This document shows, one piece after another, positions 63,404 to 64,000 of a stretch of DNA of 64,000 nucleotides (position 1 is its first letter; each line of letters opens with the position of its first letter). Origin of the DNA: Eubacterium sp. Its GTDB lineage: Bacteria > Bacillota > Clostridia > Lachnospirales > Lachnospiraceae. The stretch is taken from contig JAFZRN010000017.1 in assembly GCA_017619835.1 (NCBI GenBank), positions 46,816-110,815 of the forward strand, read 5' to 3'. Under the pieces are notes generated by a model. The model did not search any database and was not told where the DNA came from. It saw nothing but the letters and a program-made list of their open reading frames with translations. Made by a program: the position numbers and the translations under genes.

Positions 63404-64000
63404 ATGAAGAGTTATTCTTGCCACGGTCGCAAAGCGGCCGCTTGTCTCATTTGTGCTATTTTTATCATTTGTGCAATATTTGTTGCAACCCCTGTTAATG
63501 CTGCTGAGGCACTCGATGCAAAGATCACAGTGTCTTATGATTTTCAGGAAGATTTCGATATGATCTTCAATTGTAAGGTCTATTCCAGTGGTAATTTTGA
63601 AAATGTCAGACTTTCCGTGGAATTCAACGGAGAGACTGTAGTTTTGACCCCCGATTTCGATGATCCGGAAACGGGTCTTTATCGGTTTACCTTCCGCGGC
63701 GTATCCGCAGCCGAAATGACATATGTGGCTAAGGCAACACTGATAGCCAATATCGGTAATACCGAATATAAGAGTGAAGTAAAACAGGCCTGTATAAGAG
63801 ATTATGCGATGGCTCTCATAAACTTCTATGATGATATATATAATTCCGATACAAAGGCGAAGAAGCTCTGCACAGCCTATGTAGATATGCTTAATTACGG
63901 TGCAGCTGCTCAGAAATACTTCGGAAAGAATACTTCCAATCTAGCAAATAAAGATCTGACTTCGGCTCAGCAGAAGATGGCTTCGTCACTTCCGACTTCA
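63404..64000 (+). CDS. Secreted protein, 3'-truncated by window edge
   Basis: An open frame runs from ATG 63404 to the end of the window (199 codons, no stop). A signal peptide is clear: basic start (HGRK), a hydrophobic core rich in Ile and Cys, and a likely cut after NAAEA near residue 35. The mature part is beta-rich, then helical with LNYGAAAQKYFGKNTSNLANKDL, a segment seen in many exported Lachnospiraceae proteins of unknown function. GAGAGGG lies about 12 bases before the start. The 200 bp before it are AT-rich, with a TATAAT at 63308 but no matching -35. Confidence 0.8.
   Translation, partial: MKSYSCHGRKAAACLICAIFIICAIFVATPVNAAEALDAKITVSYDFQEDFDMIFNCKVYSSGNFENVRLSVEFNGETVVLTPDFDDPETGLYRFTFRGVSAAEMTYVAKATLIANIGNTEYKSEVKQACIRDYAMALINFYDDIYNSDTKAKKLCTAYVDMLNYGAAAQKYFGKNTSNLANKDLTSAQQKMASSLPTS

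Overview
The window looks like a chromosome segment from a Lachnospiraceae-type Firmicute (Butyrivibrio or Pseudobutyrivibrio-like, gut or rumen). The evidence is the dnaG-rpoD-trmK order, a class A type RNase P RNA, a YlmH / TetM-like GTPase pair, YerC and DUF1836 proteins, and several exported proteins of rumen-Clostridia style. No 16S rRNA, tRNA gene or CRISPR array was seen, so the genus is an inference.

Region 1 (1-13.8 kb) is an AT-rich accessory island, cut by the left edge. It holds the end of an unrecognised protein, a c-di-GMP-I riboswitch with an intrinsic terminator, an SPFH protein with three zinc ribbons, a four-helix membrane protein, a zinc-ribbon/TPR protein with a CFI-box C-terminus, a SIR2-like protein, and three tandem paralogues that start with a zinc ribbon followed by a TIR domain. 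One TIR protein ends in a DUF6273-type domain. The other two have a single membrane helix and a long, probably extracytoplasmic tail. A second c-di-GMP-I riboswitch with its own promoter closes the island just before purB. The set joins two NAD-consuming domain families (TIR and SIR2), a membrane-scaffold protein and c-di-GMP control. It is the best candidate here for an undescribed signalling or defence system.

Region 2 (14-31 kb) mixes housekeeping and surface genes: purB, a beta-helix lipoprotein with a proline-rich tail, rfbD, a lipase-like/5-formyltetrahydrofolate cyclo-ligase fusion, purA, ylmH (apparently leaderless), a TetM-like translational GTPase fused to a YacP/Rae1-type NYN nuclease, a PASTA lipoprotein, a DUF4832-type secreted protein, a Nudix hydrolase, a glycerol-1-phosphate dehydrogenase-like protein and a repeat-rich secreted protein.

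Region 3 (31-45 kb): birA, a PH-like membrane protein, a hairpin-rich spacer, dtd, a HAD phosphatase, icd convergent with gltA (the 2-oxoglutarate branch), an HD hydrolase, a cytoplasmic alpha-amylase, yerC, a CNNM-type transporter, DUF1836, an ABC-F ATPase with a damaged second ATP site, and two membrane proteins.

Region 4 (45-51.7 kb) is the macromolecular synthesis block: dgt, dnaG, rpoD, trmK, a TGS-type nucleoside kinase, and rnpB on the minus strand.

Region 5 (51.7-63.2 kb) is one long operon for a MoxR/DUF58/VWA (Bat-like) system with an ABC-2 exporter. It ends in a 1491-residue protein with three VWA domains. The right edge cuts a secreted protein that begins at 63404.
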